The notes: a model not told the origin generated them from the letters alone. DNA of 64,000 nt from Pseudomonas sp. ACM7 (GCF_004136015.1 NZ_CP024866.1:3087522-3151521); one strand, 5' to 3'. Positions 17,667-27,046 are shown, numbered from the stretch's first letter. Program-made: numbers and translations.

Positions 17667-18568
17667 TACAGGTGATCCAGTTGTGCCTGCGCCCGTCGGC
17701 TGAACACCTGCAACAAGTCGCTCAGGGTGTGGGGCGGCGGTTCGTCGGCGCGAGTGACCGCATACAACGTGATCGGTAACGCGGGTGCCAGAGGTCGAAT
17801 CGCCGTGGCGGCGGGGGACGCACCGAGTGCGGTAAACGGATCGATCACCGCCAATCCGGCACCTGACTCAACCATCGCCCGCGCCAGCGAGTAGGTCTGC
17901 ACGGCGATGCGAACCCGTGGCGGCGGATCGACCGCCTCAAGGTAGCTGTCGAGTCTGGCCGCCAGCGGGTCGGCGCTGGACAGGCCGATCAGCGGCGCTC
18001 CGGCCAATTCGCTCAACGGCAACGGTTGGCTCAAGGCGTCGTCGGCCCAATAACCCAACGGCGCCAGTGCCACCAAAACCCCGCAAGCCAGGGTCTGTGC
18101 CTTCAGGCCTGGATGATCCGGCGGCTGCAAGGTCAGCGCGACATCCACTTCGCGCATCAACAAATTCTGCATCAGCTCACGGCTGTGGGCGCTGGACAGT
18201 TCGCAGACGATGTCCGGGTAGCGTTGCGTCCACTCGTTGATGGCCGGCGGCAGCAGCGACAGGGCCAGCGCCGGGATCGCGCCGATCCGTACGCTGTGCC
18301 CCGGCTCGCGCCGCAGGCTCTGGGCCAGACGTCGCACGCCTTGCAGGCTTTCGGTGACCTTGTCGACTTCGCGCTCAAGTTCCAGCGCTTCGGGCGTTGC
18401 CTGCAATTTGCCGCGCACCCGCAGGAACAACGGAAAGCCCAGTTGCTGTTCGGCGTGTTGCAGCACTTTGCTCACCGCCGGTTGCGATACGTGCAGCAAC
18501 TGTGCGGCGCCACTGACCGAACCGGTCTGGCGAATGGCCTGGAAAATCTCGATGTGTCGCAGTCGCAT
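17606..18568 (-). CDS. LysR-family transcriptional regulator with REP-derived tail
   Basis: A LysR regulator of 320 residues with an N-terminal winged helix (MRLRHIEIFQAIRQTGSVSG, SQPAVSKVLQHAEQQLG, about 1-50) and a substrate-binding-like effector domain. It is divergent from the FAD dehydrogenase gene at 18676 (107-base gap), so that operon is its probable target. The normal family sequence seems to end near the LDHLY segment. The remaining 18 or so residues (PCGSGLARE and onward) are translated from a REP palindrome, so the original stop was lost or replaced when the repeat inserted. The effector is unknown; an amino acid is plausible given the neighbours. Confidence 0.9.
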   Translation of the reverse strand: MRLRHIEIFQAIRQTGSVSGAAQLLHVSQPAVSKVLQHAEQQLGFPLFLRVRGKLQATPEALELEREVDKVTESLQGVRRLAQSLRREPGHSVRIGAIPALALSLLPPAINEWTQRYPDIVCELSSAHSRELMQNLLMREVDVALTLQPPDHPGLKAQTLACGVLVALAPLGYWADDALSQPLPLSELAGAPLIGLSSADPLAARLDSYLEAVDPPPRVRIAVQTYSLARAMVESGAGLAVIDPFTALGASPAATAIRPLAPALPITLYAVTRADEPPPHTLSDLLQVFSRRAQAQLDHLYPCGSGLARECGGSVSDDVG

Positions 18569-18675
18569 GGCAAGTCCATAACCTTTGTTTATGGGTCAGG
18601 CATCTTTATGCATTGTTCAACGGCTGTCACCTGGTCCTAACCTGAAGCCTGTTCCAACAACGGTTAAGGACAGAC

Positions 18676-19917
18676 ATGGCTCAGCGGGTTTGCATTATCG
18701 GTGGCGGCGTCATCGGGCTGACGACGGCTTACGCACTGGTTCGCGACGGCATCGACGTGACGCTGATCGAGGCCCGGGACTCGCTGGGCAGCGAGACCAG
18801 TTTCGCCAACGGCGGCCAGTTGTCCTACCGCTACGTCGCACCGCTGGCCGATGCCGGCGTACCGTTGCAGGCGCTTGGCTGGATGCTGCGCGGTGACTCG
18901 CCGTTGAAGCTGCGCCCGCGCCTGGACCCGGCGCAATGGCGCTGGATGGCGTCCTTCCTGGCGGCTTGCCGTCGTTCGGTGAATCAGCGCAACGGCGCGC
19001 ACCTGCTGCGTCTGGCGCTGCTGAGCCAGGCCACGCTGCAAGTCTGGCGCGAAGAAGACCCTCTCGACGGTTTCGACTGGCGGCGCAACGGCAAACTGGT
19101 GACGTTTCGTGAAGCCGCGAGTTTTGAACATGCGCGCCATGGCCTGGCCGATCCGCAACAGCAGCATGTGCTGTCGCGGGCCGAATGCGCCCAACTGGAG
19201 CCTGCACTCGCCGAGGCGCCGTTTGTGGGAGCGATTTATACGCCTGACGAAGAAGTCGCCGATTGCCATGCTTTCTGCCAGCAACTGCTGGCTCGACTCC
19301 AGGCGTCGGGGCGTTGCGAGTTTTTGCTCGGGCGCAAGGTCACCGGCATTCGCCACGCGGACGGCGCGGTGCAGGCCGTCGAAATAGGTTCGCAAGTGCT
19401 GCCTGTCGAGCAACTGGTGATTGCCGCCGGTCATCGCAGTCCGGCGCTGGCGCTGCCCGGCATGAACTTGCCGCTGTATCCGCTCAAGGGCTACAGCCTG
19501 ACCTTGCCCATCCGCGCCGAACATCGCGCGCCGGAGCTGAGCATCACCGATTACAACCGCAAGATCGTTTACGCCCGCATCGGTGAACAACTGCGCGTGG
19601 CGGCGATGGTCGATATTGTCGGTTTCGACCCGGCACTCGACCCCAAACGTCTGGCGCTGATCAAGCGCCAGGCGCAGGAAACCTTACCGAATGCTGGCGA
19701 TTACGACGCCGCCATCGAATGGGCCGGCATGCGCCCGGCCACCCCCAGCGGCGTGCCGTTGATCGGGGCCACGGTGTATCGCAACCTGTGGCTCAACCTC
19801 GGCCATGGAGCCCTGGGTTTTACCCTGGCTTGTGGCAGCGCCCGGTTGCTCAGCGAGTTGATCGCCCGGCGCACACCTTCAATCGAAATGCAGGGCCTCG
19901 CCCCCCGCGTCGCCTGA
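18676..19917 (+). CDS. DadA-like FAD-dependent D-amino acid dehydrogenase
   Basis: A flavoprotein of 413 residues with an N-terminal dinucleotide-binding motif (VCIIGGGVIGLTTAYAL, about 5-21), SFANGGQLSYRYVAPLAD (about 41-58), and a C-terminal segment GMRPATPSGVPLIG followed by LGHGALGFTLACGSA, all typical of DadA-type dehydrogenases that oxidise D-amino acids to imino or keto acids at the membrane. GGTTAAGGAC precedes the ATG. A RidA-family gene follows after 18 bases and a periplasmic amino-acid binding protein after that, consistent with a catabolic unit. The alanine racemase gene that accompanies dadA in the main D-alanine operon is absent, so this is probably a paralogue with another substrate. 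Confidence 0.87.
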   Translation: MAQRVCIIGGGVIGLTTAYALVRDGIDVTLIEARDSLGSETSFANGGQLSYRYVAPLADAGVPLQALGWMLRGDSPLKLRPRLDPAQWRWMASFLAACRRSVNQRNGAHLLRLALLSQATLQVWREEDPLDGFDWRRNGKLVTFREAASFEHARHGLADPQQQHVLSRAECAQLEPALAEAPFVGAIYTPDEEVADCHAFCQQLLARLQASGRCEFLLGRKVTGIRHADGAVQAVEIGSQVLPVEQLVIAAGHRSPALALPGMNLPLYPLKGYSLTLPIRAEHRAPELSITDYNRKIVYARIGEQLRVAAMVDIVGFDPALDPKRLALIKRQAQETLPNAGDYDAAIEWAGMRPATPSGVPLIGATVYRNLWLNLGHGALGFTLACGSARLLSELIARRTPSIEMQGLAPRVA

Positions 19918-19935
19918 CTTGAAAAGGAAAAACCG

Positions 19936-20286
19936 ATGAGCATCAACCGAATCAACAGCAACAGCCGACTCTCTGGCGCAGTGACCTTTGGCGATCTGGT
20001 GTTTCTCTCGGGACAGGTTCCGGGTGACAGCACCGACGTCACCGGCCAAACCGCCGAAGTGCTGGCGAAAATCGATGCGTTGCTGGCCGAGGCTGGCAGC
20101 GACAAGGATCATCTGCTCAGCGCGACCATTTACCTGAACGACATTGGCCGCGACTTTGCCGCCATGAACGAGGTCTGGTCGCAGTGGCTGTCACCGGGCA
20201 ACGCACCGACCCGCACCACTGTGCAGGCGCTACTGGCCCGGCCAGAGGTGCTGGTGGAAATCACCGTGATCGCCGCCCGCCGCTAA
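19936..20286 (+). CDS. RidA/YjgF-family protein (imine/enamine deaminase)
   Basis: A 116-residue member of the Rid family, small trimeric enzymes that hydrolyse reactive enamine/imine intermediates. SINRINSNSRLSGAVTFGDLVFLSGQVP at the N terminus and the conserved arginine in PTRTTVQ (Arg93), followed by VEITVIAA, match the active-site pattern. It sits between the FAD dehydrogenase and a binding protein, where it could hydrolyse the imino acid released by the dehydrogenase. That coupling is inferred from context. AAAAGGAAAAA lies upstream of the ATG. Confidence 0.9.
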   Translation: MSINRINSNSRLSGAVTFGDLVFLSGQVPGDSTDVTGQTAEVLAKIDALLAEAGSDKDHLLSATIYLNDIGRDFAAMNEVWSQWLSPGNAPTRTTVQALLARPEVLVEITVIAARR

Positions 20287-20313
20287 TCGCCCTACCCACA
20301 ACGGAGAATAACA

Positions 20314-21216
20314 ATGCAAAAAATCACGTTGATCGGCTGCACCCTCGGCCTGCTGCTCGCCAGTCAGGTCCAGGCCAACGAAGCGCCGCTGACCGGCACG
20401 CTGAACAAGGTCGCCAATGCCAAGAGCATCACGCTGGGTTATCGCGACGCGTCGGTGCCGTTCTCTTACGTGGGTGATCACACGGGGCAGCCGATGGGCT
20501 ATTCGGTGGACCTGGCGAGCAAGATTGTCGAGCGCATCAAGCAAAAGCTTGAGCTGCCGGATCTGCAGGTGAAGTACAATCTGGTGACCTCGCAAACGCG
20601 CATTCCGCTGGTGCAGAACGGCACCGTCGACCTTGAGTGCGGCTCCACCGGCGTGACGGCCGAGCGCATGCAGCAAGTGGCGTTTTCCTACGGGTTTATC
20701 TACGTGAAGGGGCAGTTGCTCACGGCGAAGGACAGCGGCATCAAGAGTTTCGCCGACTTGCGTGGCAAGAACGTCGTGACCACCGCGGGCACCACCAACG
20801 AGCGGTTTCTGAAGAGCTACAACGTCGATAACAAGATCGATATGTTCGTGATCAGCGCCAAGGACCACGGCGAAGCCTTCCAGATGTTGCAGTCGGGTCG
20901 GGCAGCAGCGTTCTATATGGATGACGCGCTGCTTTACGGCGAACGCGCCAAGGCCCGCGATCCGCATAACTGGGTGGTGGTGGGTGAGGAGCAGTCGCGG
21001 GAAATCTACAGCTGTATGGTGCGCAAGGATGATCCGCAGTTTCTTGAGTTGGTGAACTCGACACTCGCCGATCTGTACAGCTCGGGAGAGATCAACGGCA
21101 TCTACCAGCGCTGGTTCCAGCAGCCGATTCCGCCCAAAGGCCTGAACCTGGAATTCCCGATGACCAGCGAACTGAAAGCAATCATCGCCAAGCCGGTGAG
21201 TGATCCGGTGCAATAA
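20314..21216 (+). CDS. Periplasmic amino-acid binding protein (GltI-like)
   Basis: A 300-residue solute-binding protein with a signal peptide (MQKITLIGCTLGLLLASQVQ, cut after QANEA or nearby) and the type II binding fold: ITLGYRDASVPFSY, GYSVDLASKIVERIK and LVTSQTRIPLVQNGTVDLEC. These are typical of the glutamate/aspartate branch (GltI). It ends the gene group LysR / FAD dehydrogenase / RidA. No permease or ATPase gene is adjacent, so it either borrows a transporter encoded elsewhere or acts as an orphan binding protein. A family B REPIN follows directly. Confidence 0.88.
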   Translation: MQKITLIGCTLGLLLASQVQANEAPLTGTLNKVANAKSITLGYRDASVPFSYVGDHTGQPMGYSVDLASKIVERIKQKLELPDLQVKYNLVTSQTRIPLVQNGTVDLECGSTGVTAERMQQVAFSYGFIYVKGQLLTAKDSGIKSFADLRGKNVVTTAGTTNERFLKSYNVDNKIDMFVISAKDHGEAFQMLQSGRAAAFYMDDALLYGERAKARDPHNWVVVGEEQSREIYSCMVRKDDPQFLELVNSTLADLYSSGEINGIYQRWFQQPIPPKGLNLEFPMTSELKAIIAKPVSDPVQ

Positions 21217-21296
21217 GATCAAAAGATCGCAGCCTGCGGCAGCTCCTACAGGAATCGCGCTCCATTGTAGGAGCTGCCGCAGGCTGCGATCTTTTC
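21217..21296. repeat. REPIN, family B
   Basis: Inverted pair with CCTGCGGCAGCTCCTAC arms (short tip), lying between the convergent binding-protein and rsmE genes; it may double as a transcription end. Confidence 0.88.
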
Positions 21297-21300
21297 AGGT

Positions 21301-22020
21301 TTAGAAGTCGCCCCACAACTGCTGGGCAACCGCCAACGCCACCACCGGCGCGGTCTCCGTCCGCAATACCCTTGGCCCAAGCCGTGCGGCGTGAAAACCG
21401 CCAGCCTTGGCCTGATCCACTTCTGCCTCCGACAACCCGCCTTCAGGCCCGATCAAAAAAGCCAAGGTCGCCGGTTTCGCATGGCTCACCAATGGTTCGG
21501 CCACCGGATGCAGTACCAGTTTCAATTCGGCCTCCGTCTGCTTCAACCAATCCGCCAACAGCAGCGGCGGATGAATCACCGGCACCCGCGAGCGTCCGCA
21601 TTGCTCGCACGCGCTGATCGCAACCTGGCGCCAGTGCATCAGGCGTTTGTCGGCGCGCTCATCCTTCAGCCGAACTTCACAGCGGTCGCTAAAAATCGGG
21701 GTGATTTCGGTGACGCCCAACTCGGTGGCTTTCTGAATCGCCCAATCCATCCGCTCGCCACGGGACAAGCCCTGGCCGAGATGGATCTGCAAGGGCGACT
21801 CGACCTGCCCGGCGAAGCTTTCATCGATCTGCACGACGACGCGCTTCTTGCCGACCTCCACCAGCGTGGCGCGAAACTCATGGCCCGAACCGTCGAACAG
21901 TTGCAACGCATCACCCTCGGCCATGCGCAGCACGCGGCTGATGTAATGGGCCTGGGCCTCGGGCAACTCGTGTTCGCCAGTGCTCAAGGGGGCGTCGATA
22001 AAGAAGCGGGACAGTCTCAT
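21301..22020 (-). CDS. rsmE: 16S rRNA m3U1498 methyltransferase
   Basis: RsmE methylates N3 of U1498 in 16S rRNA using SAM. The 239-residue protein starts MRLSRFFIDAPL, has an N-terminal PUA-like part (about 1-70) and a SPOUT methyltransferase domain with the knot signature LAFLIGPEGGLSEAEV (about 188-203) and LGPRVLRTETAPVVAL. The family start at 22020 is chosen; the open frame continues upstream into a REP element and is not used. bioA lies upstream in the same direction, with about 100 bases of REP-containing sequence between them. Confidence 0.95.
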   Translation of the reverse strand: MRLSRFFIDAPLSTGEHELPEAQAHYISRVLRMAEGDALQLFDGSGHEFRATLVEVGKKRVVVQIDESFAGQVESPLQIHLGQGLSRGERMDWAIQKATELGVTEITPIFSDRCEVRLKDERADKRLMHWRQVAISACEQCGRSRVPVIHPPLLLADWLKQTEAELKLVLHPVAEPLVSHAKPATLAFLIGPEGGLSEAEVDQAKAGGFHAARLGPRVLRTETAPVVALAVAQQLWGDF

Positions 22021-22055
22021 CGGGGGTCTCTGTAAAATGTGTGCAGGTTTTGGCG

Positions 22056-22112
22056 GCCCTATCGCGAGCAAGCTCGCTCCCACAGGTGTACGCGGTCAAC
22101 TGTGGGAGCTTC
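22056..22112. repeat. REP element, family A, with truncated second arm
   Basis: A full REP arm (22056-22085, with CGAGCAAGCTCGCTCCC) is followed by a spacer and only the first third of an opposing arm (TGTGGGAGCTTCGG). It is an eroded REPIN between bioA and rsmE. Confidence 0.7.
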
Positions 22113-22123
22113 GGTGAAATCAA

Positions 22124-23530
22124 TCAGCCCGGATCTCGGAAGCCCGGGTGGAAGTCTTTCGGCACCGCCACGCTAACGCTATCGCGAGTCGCGATGTCGA
22201 TGCCTTCGCTGGCCACTTCGGCCAGAAAGTCGATCTGTTCAGGCGTGATCACGTATGGCGGCAGGAAGTACACCACGCTGCCCAACGGTCGAAGTAAAGC
22301 ACCACGCTCCAGCGCATGCTGGAACACTTTCAAGCCGCGGCGTTCCTGCCACGGATAAGCTTCCTTGGTGGCCTTGTCCTTGACCATCTCGATGGCCAGC
22401 ACCATGCCGGTCTGACGCACTTCCGAAACGTTCGGGTGATCGGCCAGGTGCGCAGTGCCGCTGGCCATGCGCTGAGACAGGGCCTTGTTGTTCTCGATGA
22501 CGTTGTCTTCTTCGAATATATCCAGCGTCGCCAAGGCTGCCGCGCACGCCAGAGGATTGCCGGTGTAGCTGTGGGAATGCAGGAAGGCGCGCAGGGTCGG
22601 GTAGTCGTCGTAGAACGCGCTGTAGACATCTTCGGTCGTCACGCAGGCCGCCAACGGCAGGTAACCGCCGGTCAGGGCCTTGGACAGGCACAGGAAGTCC
22701 GGGCGGATGCCGGCCTGTTCGCAGGCGAACATCGTCCCGGTGCGGCCGAAGCCGACGGCGATTTCGTCGTGGATCAGGTGCACGCCATAGCGGTCGCAGG
22801 CTTCGCGCAGCAGTTTCAGGTACACCGGGTGGTACATGCGCATGCCGCCGGCGCCCTGAATCAGTGGCTCGACGATGACTGCCGCGACGGTGTCGTGATT
22901 CTCGGCCAGGGTTTGTTCCATGGCGGCGAACATGTTGCGCGAATGTTCTTCCCAGCTCATGCCTTCCGGGCGCAGGTAGCAATCGGGGCTCGGCACCTTG
23001 ATGGTGTCCAGCAACAGGGCCTTGTAGGTTTCGGTGAACAGCGGCACGTCGCCCACCGACATCGCCGCCATGGTCTCGCCGTGGTAGCTGTTGGTCAGGG
23101 TGACGAAGCGCTTCTTGTTCGGCTGTCCGCGGTTGAGCCAATAGTGAAAGCTCATTTTCAGCGCGACTTCGATGCAGGACGAACCGTTATCGGCGTAGAA
23201 GCATCGGGTCAGGCCTTCCGGCGTCATCTTCACCAGGCGCTCGGACAACTCGATGACTGGCTGATGACTGAAACCAGCGAGGATCACGTGTTCCAGCTGA
23301 TCGACCTGGTCCTTGATGCGCTGGTTGATCCGCGGGTTGGCGTGACCAAACACGTTGACCCACCAGGAGCTGACGGCGTCGAGGTAACGTTTGCCTTCGA
23401 AGTCTTCCAGCCAAACGCCTTCACCGCGTTTGATCGGGATCAGCGGCAGCTGTTCGTGGTCTTTCATCTGGGTGCAGGGATGCCACAACACCGCGAGATC
23501 GCGTTGCATCCACTGATTATTCAGGCCCAT
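22124..23530 (-). CDS. bioA: Adenosylmethionine-8-amino-7-oxononanoate aminotransferase
   Basis: BioA converts 7-keto-8-aminopelargonic acid to 7,8-diaminopelargonic acid in biotin synthesis, with SAM as amino donor. It is a class III PLP aminotransferase of 468 residues. Landmarks are LWHPCTQMKDHE near the N terminus, DAVSSWWVNVFGH, YADNGSSCIEVALKM, the HDEIAVGFGRTG motif with the PLP-binding Asp, and the PLP Lys284 in LSKALTGGYLPLAA. The amine oxidase gene is divergent, with a 223-base gap that should hold both promoters. It stands apart from other bio genes, as is common in Pseudomonas. Confidence 0.95.
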   Translation of the reverse strand: MGLNNQWMQRDLAVLWHPCTQMKDHEQLPLIPIKRGEGVWLEDFEGKRYLDAVSSWWVNVFGHANPRINQRIKDQVDQLEHVILAGFSHQPVIELSERLVKMTPEGLTRCFYADNGSSCIEVALKMSFHYWLNRGQPNKKRFVTLTNSYHGETMAAMSVGDVPLFTETYKALLLDTIKVPSPDCYLRPEGMSWEEHSRNMFAAMEQTLAENHDTVAAVIVEPLIQGAGGMRMYHPVYLKLLREACDRYGVHLIHDEIAVGFGRTGTMFACEQAGIRPDFLCLSKALTGGYLPLAACVTTEDVYSAFYDDYPTLRAFLHSHSYTGNPLACAAALATLDIFEEDNVIENNKALSQRMASGTAHLADHPNVSEVRQTGMVLAIEMVKDKATKEAYPWQERRGLKVFQHALERGALLRPLGSVVYFLPPYVITPEQIDFLAEVASEGIDIATRDSVSVAVPKDFHPGFRDPG

Positions 23531-23753
23531 TTTCAGTCTCCTCGAGGCGGCTCGCGACGTGCGCGGGCAAACAATCGCGCAAGCCTATGCAATGCGTGAC
23601 GTGGGGACAACCCATTGTGTGGATTGAGCTACTTTGTATAGGTGGATAGACGTCGCTGGCGGCCTTTTGATGGCTGACGTATTCTTCGCGGTTCTTTGAG
23701 TCGTCTGACTCGCAAAACCGCTATTTCCTACGTGTATTTCCGGAGTTCGCTGA

Positions 23754-25517
23754 ATGTCTGCTGGTTGGCTGCGCGCCTGTGCGCTGGTGATGTTGGGGCT
23801 GTTCAGCGTGTCTGCGCTGGCCAAGGATAAAACGGCGATCGTGATCGGCGGAGGGCTGTCTGGCCTCACCGCGGCTTACGAACTGCAAAACAAGGGCTGG
23901 CAGGTGACCCTGCTGGAAGCCAAGCCGAGCATGGGCGGTCGCTCCGGCATGGCCACCAGTGAGTGGATCGGCAACGACAAGACCCAACCGGTCCTGAACA
24001 AGTACGTATCGACCTTCAAGCTGAGCACCACGCCGGCCCCAGAGTTCGTGCGGACCCCGGGCTACCTGATTGACGGTGAGTATTTCACCGCCGCCGATCT
24101 GGCCACCAAGCAGCCGGCCACCAGCGACGCGCTCAAGCGCTACGAAAAGACCCTGGACGATCTGGCGCGCTCGATCGAAGACCCGCAGAACCCGGCGGCC
24201 AACAGCACGCTGTTCGCGCTGGACCAGATCAACGTGGCCAACTGGCTCGACCGTCTGAATCTGCCGGCCACGGCTCGTCAGTTGGTGAATCAGCAGATTC
24301 GTACCCGTTATGACGAACCGTCGCGCCTGTCGCTGCTGTACTTCGCACAGCAAAGCCGCGTTTACCGTGGCGTTGCCGACCGTGACCTGCGTGCTTCGCG
24401 TCTGCTCGGTGGCAGCCCGGTGCTGGCACAGGCCTTCGTCAAACAACTGAAAACCATCAAGACCAGCTCCCCGGTCTCGGCCATCACCCAGGAAAAGGAC
24501 GGCGTAACCGTCAAAGTCGGCAGCGTTGGCTATCAGGCTGACTACGTCGTCGTGGCCGTGCCATTGCGCGCCCTGAACAAGATCCAGATGACTCCGTCGC
24601 TGGATGCCCAGCACATGGGCGCGATCAAGGGCACCAACTACGGTTGGCGCGACCAGATCATGCTGAAATTCAAGACGCCAGTGTGGGAAAGCAAGGCGCG
24701 GATGACCGGCGAGATCTACAGCAACGCCGGTCTGGGCATGTTGTGGGTTGAGCCGGCGCTGAAGGGCGGCGCCAACGTGGTGATCAACCTGTCCGGCGAC
24801 AACGCGCGCGTGATGCAGGCTTTCGGCGACAAGCAGATGGTCGATCAGGTGTTGATCCGTCTGCACGCCTTTTATCCACAGGCGCGCGGTTCGTTCACCG
24901 GTTACGAAATCCGCCGCTACAGCACCGACCCATCGATGGGCGGCGCTTACCTGGCGTTCGGTCCTGGCCAGATCAGCAAGTACTGGCGTCTGTGGGAGCG
25001 TCCGATTCAGCGTGTAGCCTTTGCTGGCGAACACACTGACACCTTGTACCCGGGCACGCTGGAAGGTGCATTGCGCACCGGTCAGCGGGCAGCCAGTCAG
25101 GTAGAAGACCTGGCGGCCGGCAAGTCGTTTGAACCGGCGAAAGTTGTTCCGGCAGCGACCGTTGCGGCGGCCGGCGCGGTGGCAGCGAAGAAAGGCAACT
25201 TCTTCACCAACCTGTTCATTGGTTCTGACGACAAACCGGCACCGGTCAAGGCGCCAGAGCCAGTGGCTCCGGTTGCTCCGGCACCGGCACCGGCTCCAAC
25301 ACCTGAGCTGGCCCCAGCGCCAGCACCGGTCGAAGCGTCGAAACCAGCGGCACCGGTGAAAGCTGAACCGGCCAAAAAAGCCCCGGCCAAAAAGCCTGCT
25401 GCCAAAACCGAGGCCAAAAAGGCTCCGGCAAAAGCGCCGGCGAAGAAAGCTGAACCAGCTAAGAAACCAGCGGCCAAGCCCGCTGCGACTCCGGCGACGG
25501 ATACCAAAGCGCAGTAA
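23754..25517 (+). CDS. Exported FAD-dependent amine oxidase with Pro/Ala/Lys-rich tail
   Basis: A 587-residue flavoprotein. Residues 1-23 form a signal peptide ending SVSALA. The FAD-binding motif TAIVIGGGLSGLTAAYEL follows, with MGGRSGM nearby and the family C-terminal FAD motif FAGEHTDTLYPGTLEGALRTG (about 423-443). Up to about residue 480 it looks like a flavin monoamine oxidase acting in the periplasm on an unknown amine. From about 500 the chain changes to PVAPAPAPAPTPELAPAPAP and then to repeats of AKKAPAKKPAAK, like the tail of AlgP or histone H1. A strong terminator follows the stop. The substrate cannot be predicted. The tail could bind anionic polymers, but that is inference. Confidence 0.88.
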   Translation: MSAGWLRACALVMLGLFSVSALAKDKTAIVIGGGLSGLTAAYELQNKGWQVTLLEAKPSMGGRSGMATSEWIGNDKTQPVLNKYVSTFKLSTTPAPEFVRTPGYLIDGEYFTAADLATKQPATSDALKRYEKTLDDLARSIEDPQNPAANSTLFALDQINVANWLDRLNLPATARQLVNQQIRTRYDEPSRLSLLYFAQQSRVYRGVADRDLRASRLLGGSPVLAQAFVKQLKTIKTSSPVSAITQEKDGVTVKVGSVGYQADYVVVAVPLRALNKIQMTPSLDAQHMGAIKGTNYGWRDQIMLKFKTPVWESKARMTGEIYSNAGLGMLWVEPALKGGANVVINLSGDNARVMQAFGDKQMVDQVLIRLHAFYPQARGSFTGYEIRRYSTDPSMGGAYLAFGPGQISKYWRLWERPIQRVAFAGEHTDTLYPGTLEGALRTGQRAASQVEDLAAGKSFEPAKVVPAATVAAAGAVAAKKGNFFTNLFIGSDDKPAPVKAPEPVAPVAPAPAPAPTPELAPAPAPVEASKPAAPVKAEPAKKAPAKKPAAKTEAKKAPAKAPAKKAEPAKKPAAKPAATPATDTKAQ

Positions 25518-25528
25518 GCTTTGGGACT

Positions 25529-25559
25529 AAAAAACGCGGCAGAAATGCCGCGTTTTTTT
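25529..25559 (+). terminator. Rho-independent terminator after the amine oxidase gene
   Basis: AAAAAACGCGGC / GCCGCGTTTTTT stem with loop AGAAAT, followed by a T run, 12 bases after the stop codon. Confidence 0.92.
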
Positions 25560-25780
25560 ATGTCCTGAAGAAAACCAATATCAAGAATCGAATAAATCTT
25601 GGGGCGCAGGTGTTCCTTAGTTGGACTTCATTTTTTCTTACACATTGGTCTTTAATCTTTCCTTAACTCACCTATTTCAGACTCTTGATCGTATTTCTCG
25701 ATATTTCAAAGCGAAATTTTCCGCTTTAACTCGATAGATAACTCGATAGTCTTGTTCGCAGTTCTCACAGGATTTGGGCA

Positions 25781-26332
25781 ATGCAGCTACGTAATTCTTC
25801 TTCGCGCTACGGTTGGGTCAGCATCTTTATGCACTGGGGCGTGGCGCTGGCGGTCTTCGGTCTGTTTGCGTTGGGCTTGTGGATGGTCGGTCTCGACTAC
25901 TACAGCACCTGGCGCAAAGACGCGCCCGACTTGCACAAGAGCATTGGCCTGGTGTTGTTAGCCGTCATGGTTCTACGGGTGCTGTGGCGTTTCATCAGTC
26001 CGCCGCCGCCAGTACTGGAAAGCTATAACCGCATGACGCGCATTGGCGCCAAGTTCGGGCACTCGTTCCTGTATCTCAGTCTGTTTGCTGTGATGATTGC
26101 CGGTTACCTGATTTCCACCGCAGAAGGTGTCGGGATTCCGGTGTTTGGCCTGTTTGAAGTTCCTGCACTGGTGTCCGGACTACCGGACCAGGCAGACACC
26201 GCCGGTGTGATTCATCTGTATCTGGCGTGGATGCTGGTAATTTTTTCCGGCCTCCATGCGTTGGCAGCACTGAAACACCACTTTATCGATCGTGATGCGA
26301 CCCTCACTCGAATGCTGGGGCGCAAAGCTTGA
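25781..26332 (+). CDS. Cytochrome b561 family protein
   Basis: A 183-residue membrane protein with four hydrophobic segments (about 15-38, 48-70, 90-112, 145-165). Histidines suited to di-haem binding lie in them ([79 protein letters not shown]), the arrangement of small bacterial cytochromes b561. It probably passes electrons between quinol and a periplasmic partner. YceI follows 32 bases later, a pairing that is common in proteobacteria. The 220-base gap upstream is AT-rich and contains a tandem repeat of AACTCGATAG (25728-25749). No firm promoter was assigned. Confidence 0.92.
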   Translation: MQLRNSSSRYGWVSIFMHWGVALAVFGLFALGLWMVGLDYYSTWRKDAPDLHKSIGLVLLAVMVLRVLWRFISPPPPVLESYNRMTRIGAKFGHSFLYLSLFAVMIAGYLISTAEGVGIPVFGLFEVPALVSGLPDQADTAGVIHLYLAWMLVIFSGLHALAALKHHFIDRDATLTRMLGRKA

Positions 26333-26364
26333 CGTTCAACCTCGACTCCAAAGGAATAGAAAGC

Positions 26365-26958
26365 ATGTTGAAAAAGACTCTCGCCGCTCTGGCAATCGGT
26401 TCTGCTCTGCTGTCCGCCAACGTGATGGCAGCCGACTACGTTGTCGACAAAGAAGGCCAGCACGCCTTCGTTGACTTCAAGATCAGCCACCTGGGCTACA
26501 GCTTCATCACCGGTACCTTCAAGGATATCGACGGCAAGTTCAGCTTCGACGCTGCCAAGCCAGAAGACAGCAAGATCGAGTTCAACGTGAACACCGCCAG
26601 CGTGTTCACCAACCATGCCGAGCGCGATAAGCACATCGCCAGCGGTGATTTCCTGAATGTGAGCAAGTTCGCCAAAGCCACGTTCGTTTCCACCAGCGTC
26701 AAATCCACCGGCAAAAACGCCGCGGGTAAAGACACTGCGGACGTGACCGGTGACCTGACCCTGCTGGGCGTGACCAAGCCAGTCGTGGTCAAGGCCACTT
26801 TCCTGGGTGAAGGCAAGGACCCATGGGGCGGCTACCGTGCCGGCTTCGAAGGCACTACCAGCATCAAGCGTTCCGATTTCGGCAAGCAGAAAGACCTGGG
26901 CCCACAGTCCGACGCGGTCGAGCTGTACGTTACGTTTGAAGGTGTGAAAGCGAAGTAA
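26365..26958 (+). CDS. YceI-family periplasmic protein
   Basis: A 197-residue protein with signal peptide [21 protein letters not shown] ending MA-ADY, followed by the YceI lipocalin-like beta barrel: [21 protein letters not shown], then [19 protein letters not shown], then [16 protein letters not shown] and RSDFG. Family members bind isoprenoid-type lipids in the periplasm. The ATG at 26365 has AAGGAA upstream; the open frame upstream of it overlaps the cytochrome gene. It forms a two-gene unit with cytochrome b561 and is followed by a strong terminator. Confidence 0.94.
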   Translation: MLKKTLAALAIGSALLSANVMAADYVVDKEGQHAFVDFKISHLGYSFITGTFKDIDGKFSFDAAKPEDSKIEFNVNTASVFTNHAERDKHIASGDFLNVSKFAKATFVSTSVKSTGKNAAGKDTADVTGDLTLLGVTKPVVVKATFLGEGKDPWGGYRAGFEGTTSIKRSDFGKQKDLGPQSDAVELYVTFEGVKAK

Positions 26959-26975
26959 CTTTCGCCGCTAAAACA

Positions 26976-27012
26976 AAAACGCCCCCGATCTTGCGATCGG
27001 GGGCGTTTTTTA
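26976..27012 (+). terminator. Terminator after yceI
   Basis: Stem CGCCCCCGATC / GATCGGGGGCG with loop TTGC, flanked by A and T runs, 20 bases after the stop. Confidence 0.93.
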
Positions 27013-27046
27013 TTACCTGGCGCAATACGCACAGGTGATGAGATCA

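Noticed and set aside
22316..23599. A 427-codon frame antisense to bioA
   Set aside because: Shadow of bioA; no ribosome-binding site or family match.
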